Origin: Oscillospiraceae bacterium
GTDB taxonomy: Bacteria > Bacillota > Clostridia > Oscillospirales > Acutalibacteraceae
DNA: 64,000 nucleotides
Direction of reading: 5' to 3'
Assembly (NCBI GenBank): GCA_015066175.1
Contig: SVOW01000012.1
Span: 1-64,000 of the forward strand
The stretch's first letter is position 1. Every line of letters begins with the position of its first letter. Shown here in pieces: positions 43,761 to 52,365 of the stretch. The notes beneath the pieces were generated by a model. The model was not told the DNA's origin and did no database searches. It worked only from the letters and a program-made list of their open reading frames with translations. A program made the position numbers and the translations under genes.

Positions 43761-44045
43761 TTGCAAGATTTTTCTTACAATGATATCAGAGAAGCCTCTG
43801 AAGAAGTTTTCAGAATGCGTGAAAATTCACGTTTCCGCGAAAATGATTACGATAAATACAAATGCAACTGCCGTTTTGAAAAGGACGAAGAAAAATCTCC
43901 CGCTTTCCAAAACGGCAATAAGTTCTGTTTACAAAAGAATCAATGTGACGAAGACAAGTTGCTGATTCTGGCTCTCATCCTCATTCTTTCAAAAAACTCT
44001 GACGATAAGCTTATGCTTTTTGCACTGCTTTATCTCATAATGTGA
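43761..44045 (+). CDS. Small protein with C-terminal hydrophobic repeat (94 aa)
   Basis: A 94-residue protein starting at TTG 43761 (AGGTGA site). The first 60 residues are charged with three cysteines; the last 30 form two leucine-rich helices (LLILALILILSKN and LMLFALLYLIM) separated by a DDK turn. This type of tail is common in small clostridial proteins and may insert into or lie on a membrane. Third gene of the set. Its end overlaps the converging ybaK-like gene by 11 bases. Confidence 0.68.
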   Translation: MQDFSYNDIREASEEVFRMRENSRFRENDYDKYKCNCRFEKDEEKSPAFQNGNKFCLQKNQCDEDKLLILALILILSKNSDDKLMLFALLYLIM

Positions 44046-44505
44046 TTTCGCAGAATTTTCCGTTTACAAGACTACACAAATCATAAGGTGACAATTCCAT
44101 CTGGAAACCCAGTTTTCCTGCGCTGACATAAATTTTTTCAAATTTTTCAGCAGATGAATCAAACACCGTTACATAATTCTTTTTCATTCCCACAGGGCTG
44201 CATCCTCCGCGGATGTAGCCTGTGATTTTATTTATATCTTTAACATGAATCATAGAAACTGATTTTTCGCCTACAGCAGCTGCGGCTTTTTTCAAATCAA
44301 GCTCTTCTTTGCCCGGCACAACAAAAACGTAGTAATCTCCGCCTTTGCCCTGAGTGACAAGCGTTTTAAAAACTCTTTCGATATCTGCGCCGATTTTGCC
44401 TGCAACGGTTACTGCATCAAGGGCTTCCTTGCAGGGGTATGAATGAAGAACATAGTCAATTTTTGCAGTTTCCACAATTCTTATCGCATTTGTTTTAGCA
44501 CTCAA
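44035..44505 (-). CDS. ybaK: YbaK/EbsC-type Cys-tRNA(Pro) deacylase
   Basis: A 156-residue member of the YbaK family, which hydrolyses Cys-tRNA(Pro) made in error. Visible residues are the K in VFKTLVTQG, DLKKAAAAVGEKSVSM and the RGGCSPVGMKK loop. The start is TTG at 44505 with AGGAG nine bases before it, inside the end of the GH78 gene. Co-transcribed with GH78 and yhcH, probably by chance of operon structure. Confidence 0.93.
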   Translation of the reverse strand: MSAKTNAIRIVETAKIDYVLHSYPCKEALDAVTVAGKIGADIERVFKTLVTQGKGGDYYVFVVPGKEELDLKKAAAAVGEKSVSMIHVKDINKITGYIRGGCSPVGMKKNYVTVFDSSAEKFEKIYVSAGKLGFQMELSPYDLCSLVNGKFCEITL

Positions 44506-46651
44506 AATGATGCACTCCTGCGCCTAAAGCATATTTTTCTTCGCCGACGTAAGCTGTTGCAACTGCACCTGTGGGCACTGTAAATGTATACTTGATTTTG
44601 CCGTCTGCTTTTTTCCATTCAGATTTAACTGTGCCGTAGGCTGTGTCGATTGATGCTTCAACAAAATCAATTCTGTCATCTGTTTCAGGTTTGAAAATGA
44701 TGTGTTTGAAGCCGGGAGCGTTTTCGTCTGTTTTGATGCCTGCCATATTGCCGTACATCCAATCACCTACTGCACCGTAAGCATAGTGGTTGAATGAGTT
44801 CATATCTGCTGACCACATTGAGCCGTCAGGTTTGATTCCGTCCCAATGCTCCCAGATTGTTGTAGCACCCTTTGTAACAGAGTAAAGCCATGAGGGATAC
44901 TCTTCGCGGAGAAGAAGGTCATAGGCAGTTTTTGTCTGTCCGTTTTCGCTCAATGCGTGGAGAAGATAAGGTGTGCCTACAAAGCCTGTTGTCATATGAC
45001 CGTATTCGTTGATGATAGAAAGAAGCTGTTCTGTAACTTTTTCTTTATCTTCGCAAAGGTCAAAGAAAAGTGTTAAAACGCAGGCTGTCTGTGTATTGCA
45101 GAGAAGCGTGCCTTCAGGAAGATATTCTGCCATATACGCCTTTTTGATATTTTCAAGATTCTGTTCGTATTTTTCAACATCTTCGCCCAGAGCCTTACCT
45201 GCTTTTACAAGAAGTGTTGTTGAATAGTAGTAATAAGCAGATGCGATAAGGTTCATATCTGTTGAACCTTTGTAGCTGCCTTCTTCTGCGTCAAGACCGA
45301 GCCAGTCGCCGAAATGGTCTTCCTGAATCCACAGGTTGCCTGTTGCGATTGAATCAAGATAATCAACCCATTTTTTCATTGAATCAAACTGTGTTTCAAG
45401 AATTTCTTTTTTGCCGTATGTAAGGTAAATCTGCCAGGGACAGATTGTTGCAGCATCTGCCCATGCAGCACTTGATTGTGCATCTTTTCCTTCATCAAAC
45501 CAACCAAGGTCAGGAATAACGTGAGGAACACGTCCGTCGGCACACTGGTCTGCTGCAAGGTCTTTGAGCCATTTTGCAAAGAATTTATACACATCAAAGT
45601 TATAACTTGCGGTTTTAACGAAAACTTCTGCGTCACCTGTCCAGCCGTTACGCTCGTCTCTCTGAGGGCAGTCTGTGGGCACATCAAGGAAGTTGCCCAT
45701 CTGACCCCAGATAATGTTGTGATAAAGTTTGTTGAGCATTTCGCTTGAGCAGTTGAAATGGCCTGTTCTCTTTATATCTGAATAAACCACGATAGCAGTG
45801 AAGTTTTCAAGGTTGATTTCATCTGTAAAGCCAACAAGTTTGATATATCTGAAGCCCTGGAAAGTATAGTGAGGTTTGAATGTATGCTCGTTTCCGTCGC
45901 AGATAACTCTGATTTCGTTCTTTGCAGAACGCATATTTTCAATATAGAATTCACCATCTTTATCAAGCACTTCTGCGTGAGTGATAACAAATTCGTCACC
46001 TGCGTTGCCTTTGAATTTAAATTCAACATAGCCTGTAAGATTCTGTCCGAAATCGATAACTGTATCGCCTGAAGGAGTGGTGATAATTTCCTTTGCAGAA
46101 AGACGTTCGTGTTCTTTGATAATTTCGCCTTCCTGAGGAATAAGAACATCCTTTGATTCTTCAGCATCAATTACTGCCTTACCGAGAACAGTGATTTCCT
46201 TTGTTGTATCAAAGGTTTCGCCGTTGTATATGTTTGAATAGAGAGTCTGTGATGATGCGTAATCCCAGCTTTCGTCAGTTACGATAACTTCTTTTTCGCC
46301 GTTTTCTTTTTCAATTTCAACAGATGCAATCATTTTCACATCCTTGAAAGTTTCGTCACGCATCATCCAACCGAGGCCAACACCGATTTCGATTTTGTTC
46401 TCGCCGTTTTTAAGCATATTTGTAACGTCATAGGTCTGATACTGCAAACGTTTTTTGTAAACAGTCCAGCCGGGAGCAAGAACATAATCACTTACTCTTT
46501 TGCCGTTTATGTAAAGGCAGTAAACGCCTTTTGATGTAACAGAAATTTCTGCTTTTTTCGGGTCGCATACTTCAATTACTTTTGAAAACACAGGCACAAC
46601 ATCGCCCATACTTTCCCCTGCTTTAATCCAATTTGAATCCAAAATGCTCAT
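44495..46651 (-). CDS. GH78 alpha-L-rhamnosidase
   Basis: A 718-residue protein with the GH78 plan: N-terminal beta domains (YCLYINGKRVSDYVLAPGWT, EIGVGLGWMM), a beta-sandwich with DFGQNLTGYVEFKF, then the (alpha/alpha)6 barrel starting at DVPTDCPQRDERNGWTGDAE, where the acidic catalytic residues lie. C-terminal motifs are TTIWEHWDGIKPDGS and NSFNHYAYGAVGDWMY. No signal peptide, so it acts on imported rhamnosides. It overlaps ybaK by 11 bases and starts five bases after yhcH. Confidence 0.94.
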   Translation of the reverse strand: MSILDSNWIKAGESMGDVVPVFSKVIEVCDPKKAEISVTSKGVYCLYINGKRVSDYVLAPGWTVYKKRLQYQTYDVTNMLKNGENKIEIGVGLGWMMRDETFKDVKMIASVEIEKENGEKEVIVTDESWDYASSQTLYSNIYNGETFDTTKEITVLGKAVIDAEESKDVLIPQEGEIIKEHERLSAKEIITTPSGDTVIDFGQNLTGYVEFKFKGNAGDEFVITHAEVLDKDGEFYIENMRSAKNEIRVICDGNEHTFKPHYTFQGFRYIKLVGFTDEINLENFTAIVVYSDIKRTGHFNCSSEMLNKLYHNIIWGQMGNFLDVPTDCPQRDERNGWTGDAEVFVKTASYNFDVYKFFAKWLKDLAADQCADGRVPHVIPDLGWFDEGKDAQSSAAWADAATICPWQIYLTYGKKEILETQFDSMKKWVDYLDSIATGNLWIQEDHFGDWLGLDAEEGSYKGSTDMNLIASAYYYYSTTLLVKAGKALGEDVEKYEQNLENIKKAYMAEYLPEGTLLCNTQTACVLTLFFDLCEDKEKVTEQLLSIINEYGHMTTGFVGTPYLLHALSENGQTKTAYDLLLREEYPSWLYSVTKGATTIWEHWDGIKPDGSMWSADMNSFNHYAYGAVGDWMYGNMAGIKTDENAPGFKHIIFKPETDDRIDFVEASIDTAYGTVKSEWKKADGKIKYTFTVPTGAVATAYVGEEKYALGAGVHHFEC

Positions 46652-46655
46652 AGAC

Positions 46656-47114
46656 TTATTCTCCTAATTTAACTTTGAATACAAGCTTTGTTACTTCTTC
46701 GCCGTCTTTCACTTTAAGTGAAGGCATATGTGCATCCTGAGGATAAAGGATAAGGAAATAGCCTTCTTCAATAAGGCAAAGAGAACCTTTTTCACTTGTA
46801 TAGAAAGCAATATCTCCGCCTTCTTCAAAGGGTTTTGTAACTGTGCAGTCTTCAAGGGGAGCGAAGCCTATATATTCTCTACCTTTGATTACCACCTGAA
46901 CATCAGCATATACTGCATGTGATTCATATTCAGCGCCTTCGTGGTCTTTCGGCACATATGTTGCAGGAGAAACAAAAAGATTATCTCCGTCAAGGTCATA
47001 GCGTTTGATTTCCATATCGCCCTTCATGAATTCGCGGATAAATTTTTCAATTTCCACCAATTCAGGCATAAGTTTTACATAGTTTTTCATATTTGTCAAA
47101 GTATCAAATATCAT
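46656..47114 (-). CDS. YhcH/YjgK/YiaL-family sugar anomerase-like protein
   Basis: A 152-residue cupin-like protein of the YhcH/YiaL/EbgC family. Conserved parts are VSPATYVPKDHEGAEYESHA, VVIKGREYIGFAP and ILYPQDAHMPSL, with metal-binding histidines. Members handle sugars after glycosidases (anomer or isomer conversion; EbgC is a galactosidase accessory). First gene of the operon with GH78; GGAGG site. It likely assists use of the released rhamnose or other sugar. Confidence 0.9.
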   Translation of the reverse strand: MIFDTLTNMKNYVKLMPELVEIEKFIREFMKGDMEIKRYDLDGDNLFVSPATYVPKDHEGAEYESHAVYADVQVVIKGREYIGFAPLEDCTVTKPFEEGGDIAFYTSEKGSLCLIEEGYFLILYPQDAHMPSLKVKDGEEVTKLVFKVKLGE

Positions 47115-47245
47115 AAAAAAGCACCTCCAAATTTGCTTGATTTAACTATATCACAATTACAGAAAATGTCAAGTTGGTTTTCTGTTTTTCAGGCGCATCA
47201 GGTGGTGCAGATTTCGTCTGAAATATCCGGCAAGTCATCATTCAT

Positions 47246-47275
47246 ATGCCAACAGAAGAAATGCCAACAGAAGAA
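47246..47275. repeat. Tandem 15-base repeat
   Basis: Two exact copies of ATGCCAACAGAAGAA in tandem in the gene-free stretch between yhcH and the foldase terminator. No function seen; possibly replication slippage. Confidence 0.7.
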
Positions 47276-47278
47276 AAA

Positions 47279-47304
47279 ATATCCGGGTTAAAAAACCCGG
47301 ATAT
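47279..47304 (-). terminator. Terminator of the foldase gene
   Basis: An 11-bp stem ATATCCGGGTT/AACCCGGATAT around AAAA, followed by T on the minus strand. About 20 bases downstream of the foldase stop codon. Confidence 0.87.
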
Positions 47305-47323
47305 AAGATAAATTTCCTTGAAA

Positions 47324-49129
47324 TCAATATGACATGTAAGAAGACTGTGCACTCTGGCTCTGCTGCATGAGATAGAGATATTTTTCAATGTCTCTGTTGA
47401 TTTTTGATTTGTTCATTTTAAGAGCGATTGACATGAATGCACCATCTCTTGTAAGTGCATATTCAGGTTTGAGAAGAAGTGCTTCTTCATATTCTGTATA
47501 TGCTTTTGAGCCAAGAGATGCTTTAACAGTTTTCTGCCATGTTGCTTCTGTGTTTCTTGAATCAAAGTAAACTACATAACAACCTGTTTCTGTTTCAATA
47601 AGAGCAACGTCGTTATGTTTTCTGTCTGCTGCTGATGCCCATTCTTCTACTTCATCAGGAAGTGTGCCTGTTGTGTAGTCTGTGAGTGTCTGACACTGGA
47701 TTGTTGATGCATCTTCAGGATATACGTGAGCAAGGAGTGATGCGAATGTTTCTGCTGAACCATTTGCTGCATCATGACCTTTCCAGTGGTCAACAAGGCT
47801 CTGAGCTTTTGCTTTTGTTTCTGCCTTTGCTTCATCACTTACTGTTGATGTTGCAGTACTGCCTGAAGTGTATGTGAATGCATAAGCTCTGAAGTTGTTG
47901 CCTAATGCATCATCTCTGTAAGCAGGTTTTGAAACGAATACAGCATAGTAATTTGTTACTTTGTCGTTTTCTTTATAAGCAACAACTTTCTTATCGCCTG
48001 TTTTTCTTGCTTCGTCCATCAACCATTTTGCTTCGTCTTCGCCGAAAGCCTGTTCAAGGACTGTGTATTGTGCTTTTTCGAAGCTAGTTGTTTCTTCTGC
48101 AGTCTGTGTGGGAGCAGCAGAAGTTGTTTCATCTTCGTTTTCTTCTTCTTTTGCCTTATCAAGAGCATCAGCTGCATTTATGAATTCTTCTTCAGTTGTA
48201 ATGTTTTTAAGGAATTCATCTGCTTCGTTTTTAGCTTTTTCGTCTGCTTCCTTCTGGATGTTTTCTGCATCAGACTGTGATGTACCATCTTTGATTTCAG
48301 ATGTATCTACATCGAATACATAAAGACGAAGGTCAACATACATATATGACTGTTTGTTTGCTTCGTATTCTGCATTGATAGCATCAAGAGTGATGTTGTT
48401 TGTAAGTTCTTCGCCCTTCATCTGTGAAAATTTCTGAACGAGTGTATCACGCATCATCCATGTTGTGATGTTCTTTTCGTTGATGCCTGAGCCATAAGTC
48501 ATTGTAAGGTAAGCATCAAGTGTTGCACCGTTCTGGGTTGCAGTTGTTCTCAACTGTTCAATCTGAGTTGTTACAGATGCAGTTTCTTCGTCAGTAAGTG
48601 TAACGCCTGCTTTTACAGCTTCTGCTTCTGCAGCATAGAGATACTGGATAGCTTCGATTGTTTCTTCTGTGAGATAATCATCCCATGTTGCGTATGTTTT
48701 ACCGCCTTCTTCAGCAGGAATCATTTCGTTGGGGAAAGGCTGTTCAGAAGGAGTTTTTGTGTAGTCAAAGCCCTGATACTGTGCATAGTAACCTGCACCA
48801 TACTGCTGGTCAGTCTGCATAGCAGTCTGCATAAGGCTTGTGTGAGATGTACGGTAATAATACTGGAATTCGCTTGTTGTGATTTTTGTGTCGCCTACTT
48901 TTGCAATTGCAGGTCTGAAGAATAATGAGCCTGTGTGGTTAACAATCGCAATTGTAGCAGATGCCACGATTGCAACAGCAGCAACAACAGCAACAACTTT
49001 AAGTAAAACTCTTTTTATTTTTGTAGTTTTTGCATTGCGCTTTGCGTTTTTCTTTGCCTCTTTCGCAAGACGTTCTTTACGCTCTTTACGATAGAGTTCA
49101 GCTTTTGAAAGTTCTTCGTTCTTAGCCAT
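47324..49129 (-). CDS. SurA/PrsA-like peptidyl-prolyl isomerase family protein
   Basis: About 601 residues. A lysine-rich cytoplasmic N-terminus precedes one membrane helix (about 41-64). The outer part begins with a SurA-N-like helical region (IAKVGDTKITTSEFQYYYRT), a marker of PrsA/SurA foldases. Two diverged parvulin-like segments follow, separated by an acidic Glu/Asp/Thr linker near 325-360. It probably helps fold exported proteins on the cell surface. The ATG at 49129 with AAAGGA is used; the longer frame has no site. No lipobox. Confidence 0.78.
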   Translation of the reverse strand: MAKNEELSKAELYRKERKERLAKEAKKNAKRNAKTTKIKRVLLKVVAVVAAVAIVASATIAIVNHTGSLFFRPAIAKVGDTKITTSEFQYYYRTSHTSLMQTAMQTDQQYGAGYYAQYQGFDYTKTPSEQPFPNEMIPAEEGGKTYATWDDYLTEETIEAIQYLYAAEAEAVKAGVTLTDEETASVTTQIEQLRTTATQNGATLDAYLTMTYGSGINEKNITTWMMRDTLVQKFSQMKGEELTNNITLDAINAEYEANKQSYMYVDLRLYVFDVDTSEIKDGTSQSDAENIQKEADEKAKNEADEFLKNITTEEEFINAADALDKAKEEENEDETTSAAPTQTAEETTSFEKAQYTVLEQAFGEDEAKWLMDEARKTGDKKVVAYKENDKVTNYYAVFVSKPAYRDDALGNNFRAYAFTYTSGSTATSTVSDEAKAETKAKAQSLVDHWKGHDAANGSAETFASLLAHVYPEDASTIQCQTLTDYTTGTLPDEVEEWASAADRKHNDVALIETETGCYVVYFDSRNTEATWQKTVKASLGSKAYTEYEEALLLKPEYALTRDGAFMSIALKMNKSKINRDIEKYLYLMQQSQSAQSSYMSY

Positions 49130-49261
49130 TAATTTCAATCCTTTTCTTAATTTTGTTTCCGTTAAACGGAATATAACGAGTATATTGTATAACATTTCAA
49201 CAGAATATACAAGTGTTATTTTAATTTATTCATTAAATTTTTAAAAAAATGGTATTTTTAC

Positions 49262-49290
49262 TTGATTTTTAACGGCAAATTTTATATAAT
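49262..49290 (+). promoter_or_regulatory. tRNA promoter
   Basis: -35 TTGATT (49262-49267), 17-base spacer, -10 TATAAT (49285-49290), 23 bases before the tRNA 5' end. Confidence 0.75.
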
Positions 49291-49313
49291 ATCCCTTGTC
49301 GAAAAGTAAACAA

Positions 49314-49406
49314 GGAGAGTTGTCCGAGCTGGCCGAAGGAGCACGACTGGAAATCGTGTAACAGGTCAAAGCCTGTTCGAGGGTTCGAATCCCTTGCTCT
49401 CCGCCA
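49314..49406 (+). tRNA. tRNA-Ser(GGA)
   Basis: A 93-base class II tRNA including encoded CCA (49404-49406). The acceptor stem GGAGAGT pairs with GCTCTCC. The anticodon loop CTGGAAA holds anticodon GGA in a 4-base-supported stem ACGA/TCGT. A long variable arm is present, and the T loop is GGTTCGAATCC. It reads UCC/UCU serine codons. Its 3' end faces the prophage and is a common integrase target. Confidence 0.97.
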
Positions 49407-49412
49407 AAAAAC

Positions 49413-49445
49413 GCCCATAACCTTGATGCTTCTGAGGTTATGGGC
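49413..49445 (+). terminator. Hairpin after tRNA-Ser
   Basis: A perfect 10-bp stem GCCCATAACC/GGTTATGGGC with a 13-base loop, starting seven bases after the tRNA CCA and followed by ATTTCTGTTTTG. It likely ends the tRNA transcript or the opposite prophage transcript. It may also be part of the attachment region. Confidence 0.55.
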
Positions 49446-49508
49446 ATTTCTGTTTTGTGAAATTGAGGTAATTTAATTTTTTTATCAAATGACAGAAAAG
49501 GACCGTTT

Positions 49509-49548
49509 TTGCCACACTTGGCCACTTTTTTGCCACACTTTTGACCAC
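49509..49548. repeat. Possible integrase arm-type repeats
   Basis: TTGCCACACTT occurs exactly at 49509-49519 and 49530-49540, 21 bases apart (two helical turns). Partial copies GGCCACTT (49520-49527) and TGACCAC (49542-49548) follow. Close direct repeats next to a tRNA end are typical for tyrosine-integrase arm sites. No integrase gene lies on this side, so the function is inferred. Confidence 0.4.
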
Positions 49549-49612
49549 AAAAGTCAGGATAATAGTCTTGTCTATCTTTTGAACATCTGAACATCGTACA
49601 ATAGTCCAAAAA

Positions 49613-49810
49613 TCATCTTAATGAACAACGAGAAGCTAAGAACTCACTTCTCGCTAACATATCTTCATTTTCTGCCACGTCATGTGCGATATAACTATCC
49701 AAAATCATAAAATCATCTGCATTAAGTCGCATTTCTTTTGGCAAAGAAACAATTCTCGTTTTCAAACCCAACTCTTCAAGTTCAGCATTAATCATTTCAT
49801 TATAAGTCAT
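49613..49810 (-). CDS. Unknown 65-residue protein of the prophage edge
   Basis: A 65-residue acidic protein (YNEMINAELEELGLKTRIVS, LNADDFMILDSYIAHDVAEN) with an AGAGAGG site. It is 43 bases after the cysteine-peptidase-like gene on the same strand, so it may be the third gene of that operon. No domain recognised. A small regulator, antitoxin-like or accessory protein is possible but unsupported. Confidence 0.6.
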   Translation of the reverse strand: MTYNEMINAELEELGLKTRIVSLPKEMRLNADDFMILDSYIAHDVAENEDMLARSEFLASRCSLR

Positions 49811-49853
49811 AATATCTAACCTCTCTAAAATTCTTTGTCAATAATATCACAGT

Positions 49854-51515
49854 TCACTTTATTTTGTCAACCTTTTCGTCATCATTTTTTTCGTCATCTT
49901 TTATAGGTGTTAAATTTTTCTCATATCCTTTAAACTCGCACCACTTGTCTTGGTGCGGATAAAAATTTTCATTAATTTGTTCTATTGAGTCCGAAGGATT
50001 CCTAAAGTTGATACCACTAGGATAGTTTAGACTTATCACTGACTGTATTCCATTTTTAGCTGAGGATGATGCATCAATAATAATTTCTCCAAACGCGTAG
50101 CCTCTTTCATAGCCTTCCTCGGAATAAAGTTCACATACCCATACAAATTGAGGTAATAATAAAATTGATGAGTAGAAGTATTTAAACTCCATAGATTGTT
50201 CATCATTCTCTTCGGTTTTGAAAATCTTGTAACTGTTTGAAGATGCCAAAAACAACCTTGTAATTATGTTTTTGCTTTTAAGTTTATCTAAATATTCCTT
50301 TGCACGAACGAATAAACCTGTTTTCTTATATTTCAATAGTCGCATCGCAATATCATATGCATCGGAAGCTTCCAAAAACATTTTTTTGTACAAAGGAACC
50401 GCAATGTTTGAAACACTCATATTATCATGCAAAGATAATTTATCAAAACTTCTTATTGCGTATGGAATTTGGTTATCGTCAATAACAACAAAATTTTTAT
50501 AAAAATCTGCCGAGTTTATTATATTAATTCTTTTCTGATTCTCCGATATTAAAATCTCGCTATTTTCATATGCTTTTTCTTTATCTTTTTCTTTGCCATG
50601 ACCAATGCACAGTAATGAGTGTCCACTTTTTCTAAGATCTTCTGGTTCTACATTAACACCAACTATCATTCCTGACTCGACATAATAATATAGGAGACGC
50701 TTCATTTCGTCGTTTTGTGTTACAGAGGTTAACGAGTGATTATGCATTGTTCGTCTATTGTATAACCTAGGCGAAAAACCTAACTCGTATAGTATTTTGG
50801 TTAATACACTATATGTTATTCCATGTGGAGGTAACACTCTTTCATGACAGTATTTCTTTTCCAACTCTAAGATATCACTCGGTAAGACAACTTTGTATTC
50901 TGGATAAGTATTAGCATAGTAGTCCATTATATTCAAGATAGTGGCTTCTGCACACCTTGTCGTTTCAGTATCTTGCATTTGGTAAGGAAATGCTTTAATT
51001 TTAAATTCAACGCCATAAATGTGGCAAGTATATTCTGATAGTCTCATATAAATTTTATCAGAGGTTAAATATCGGGGTTGAATTAAAGCTTTTACAATAT
51101 GGCTTATTTCTAATGGACTAATGACAAAAAAGCCAATTATCCTCCCCTTTAATATTTTTTGCTTATTTTTATCAATAAACCAAAAAATATTATCTACTTC
51201 ACCAACAAACAATGAAACTCTGATACAAAACCTATCAACTTGAAAATGTTTACCCGAAAAAACAGAATTATAACTATCTCGATAATTATTGTTGACATTG
51301 TATTCTTCGATAACGATTGTGTATGTTTCTTCTGTAATTCGGTTAAGAATAAATTCTGCGATCTCTTTACTTATAAAGTATTGTCCGAAATTTTCATAAT
51401 CACTAAACTTGTTTTCAGAACGTTCTTTATATTTCGGGAATAATATATCAAGAACCGTTTCTATTTGTTTAGTTCTATTTTCTTTATTAATTATATAAAA
51501 CTTTTTCTTAATCAT
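49854..51515 (-). CDS. C39/papain-like cysteine peptidase candidate (553 aa)
   Basis: About 553 residues, AT-rich codon use. A central part looks like a papain-fold C39-like peptidase: oxyanion glutamine and nucleophile in YQMQDTETTRCAEATI (Q181, C188), histidine in SGHSLLCIGHG (H299), and an acidic residue in VVIDDNQIPY (D345/D346). The first 180 residues and the last 160 are unrecognised; the C-terminus is acidic/lysine-rich. No signal peptide or membrane helix, so it is cytoplasmic. The ATG at 51515 has GGAG six bases upstream. Encoded with the 212-residue protein from its own promoter at the prophage edge, where phage-defence or lysogeny cargo is common. Peptidase activity and role are inferred. 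Confidence 0.62.
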   Translation of the reverse strand: MIKKKFYIINKENRTKQIETVLDILFPKYKERSENKFSDYENFGQYFISKEIAEFILNRITEETYTIVIEEYNVNNNYRDSYNSVFSGKHFQVDRFCIRVSLFVGEVDNIFWFIDKNKQKILKGRIIGFFVISPLEISHIVKALIQPRYLTSDKIYMRLSEYTCHIYGVEFKIKAFPYQMQDTETTRCAEATILNIMDYYANTYPEYKVVLPSDILELEKKYCHERVLPPHGITYSVLTKILYELGFSPRLYNRRTMHNHSLTSVTQNDEMKRLLYYYVESGMIVGVNVEPEDLRKSGHSLLCIGHGKEKDKEKAYENSEILISENQKRINIINSADFYKNFVVIDDNQIPYAIRSFDKLSLHDNMSVSNIAVPLYKKMFLEASDAYDIAMRLLKYKKTGLFVRAKEYLDKLKSKNIITRLFLASSNSYKIFKTEENDEQSMEFKYFYSSILLLPQFVWVCELYSEEGYERGYAFGEIIIDASSSAKNGIQSVISLNYPSGINFRNPSDSIEQINENFYPHQDKWCEFKGYEKNLTPIKDDEKNDDEKVDKIK

Positions 51516-51533
51516 CTGCAACTCCAACTACTT

Positions 51534-52172
51534 CTAAAAATTAATAATAAATCCATCTTTGTACGGTTTGAAAACACCTTTTTTTAAAAGATCTTCAAAA
51601 ATTTCTAAAGTCTTATCAGATTCGAAGGTGCATTTGCCTTCAATAAAGTATTTGCATTCCCACTTGGTTGGTTTTAACTCACACTGATGATTTTCAGGAA
51701 TCCAGTTTAATATTTGTTCCTTGCTAAAACTATGTATTTCTCCGAAATTCTTCACGGCTTGTAAGTAAACGCATAAACTTATATCATCAAGTTTTATCAA
51801 AAAATTTTTAGAAAAATTTTTGAAATATAAAACCATATCTGGAATTAAGGAAACCATATTTTCTATTTCAAAAGTTTCTTCCATCGACGCTTTATAAAGG
51901 TAAAAAATAATTTCTGGATGCTTGAAAATCATTTTCATAAACTCTGCTAAAGCCTCATTTATTTTAATATGATTTTTAAAGGCACAAAGTTGAACAACAT
52001 TTTCACTTTCGTACATATCTGACCCATAAAAATATGCATCTTGGCGATTTAAAGATTTTTCTTCTGCAAATATACAGTTCAAAATAATATCTTTGTTTTT
52101 CAAGACTCTTTCATCGCTGCTCTCGTTAATCATTTCAAGCACATCGCTTCTAATATAATTATAATAACTCAT
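51534..52172 (-). CDS. Unknown 212-residue partner protein
   Basis: About 212 residues, AT-rich, no signal peptide. Mainly helical N-terminal two thirds; near the C-terminus a WECKYFIEGKCTF pattern with two cysteines and a following DLLKKGVFKPYKDGF suggest a small winged-helix or binding domain. The ATG at 52172 has AAAGGAG; the longer frame upstream overlaps the promoter and is rejected. It precedes the peptidase-like gene by 18 bases, so the pair is co-transcribed. I do not recognise a family. Confidence 0.6.
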   Translation of the reverse strand: MSYYNYIRSDVLEMINESSDERVLKNKDIILNCIFAEEKSLNRQDAYFYGSDMYESENVVQLCAFKNHIKINEALAEFMKMIFKHPEIIFYLYKASMEETFEIENMVSLIPDMVLYFKNFSKNFLIKLDDISLCVYLQAVKNFGEIHSFSKEQILNWIPENHQCELKPTKWECKYFIEGKCTFESDKTLEIFEDLLKKGVFKPYKDGFIINF

Positions 52173-52207
52173 AAAAAACTCCTTTAAAAATTTTTTCAAA
52201 CACAAAG

Positions 52208-52237
52208 ATAGTAATAAAACAAGCATCCACTTGTCAA
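52208..52237 (-). promoter_or_regulatory. Promoter of the prophage cargo operon
   Basis: Minus strand: consensus -35 TTGACA (52232-52237), 18-base spacer, -10 TACTAT (52208-52213), about 40 bases before the 212-residue gene. The spacer contains CAAGTGGATGCTTG, an inverted repeat CAAG/CTTG that may be an operator. Own promoter means expression in the lysogen is possible. Confidence 0.65.
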
Positions 52238-52303
52238 TACGCTTTACAAAAATGTGCTTTTTTTGAACAAAAACGTGATAAAATTTACAAAAAAACACAA
52301 ATT

Positions 52304-52339
52304 TCCCCTTATTGTGACATAGAAATTACAATAAGGGGA
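52304..52339 (-). terminator. Terminator of the prophage late operon
   Basis: A 12-bp stem TCCCCTTATTGT/ACAATAAGGGGA with a 12-base loop and T-rich downstream sequence on the minus strand. It ends the lysis-gene transcript and separates it from the cargo operon. Confidence 0.8.
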
Positions 52340-52365
52340 TAAACTTTACAGTATTTTATAGTATT

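Noticed and set aside
49241-49609. 122-residue minus-strand ORF across the tRNA-Ser
   Set aside because: It is antisense to the tRNA over most of its length (its GIRTLEQALTCYTISSRAPS part is the tRNA read backwards), a well-known false ORF. The left part is AT-rich attachment DNA.
52173-52298. Upstream extension of the 212-residue protein
   Set aside because: The extension would read through the -10 and -35 boxes of the operon promoter; the ATG at 52172 has a good ribosome site.
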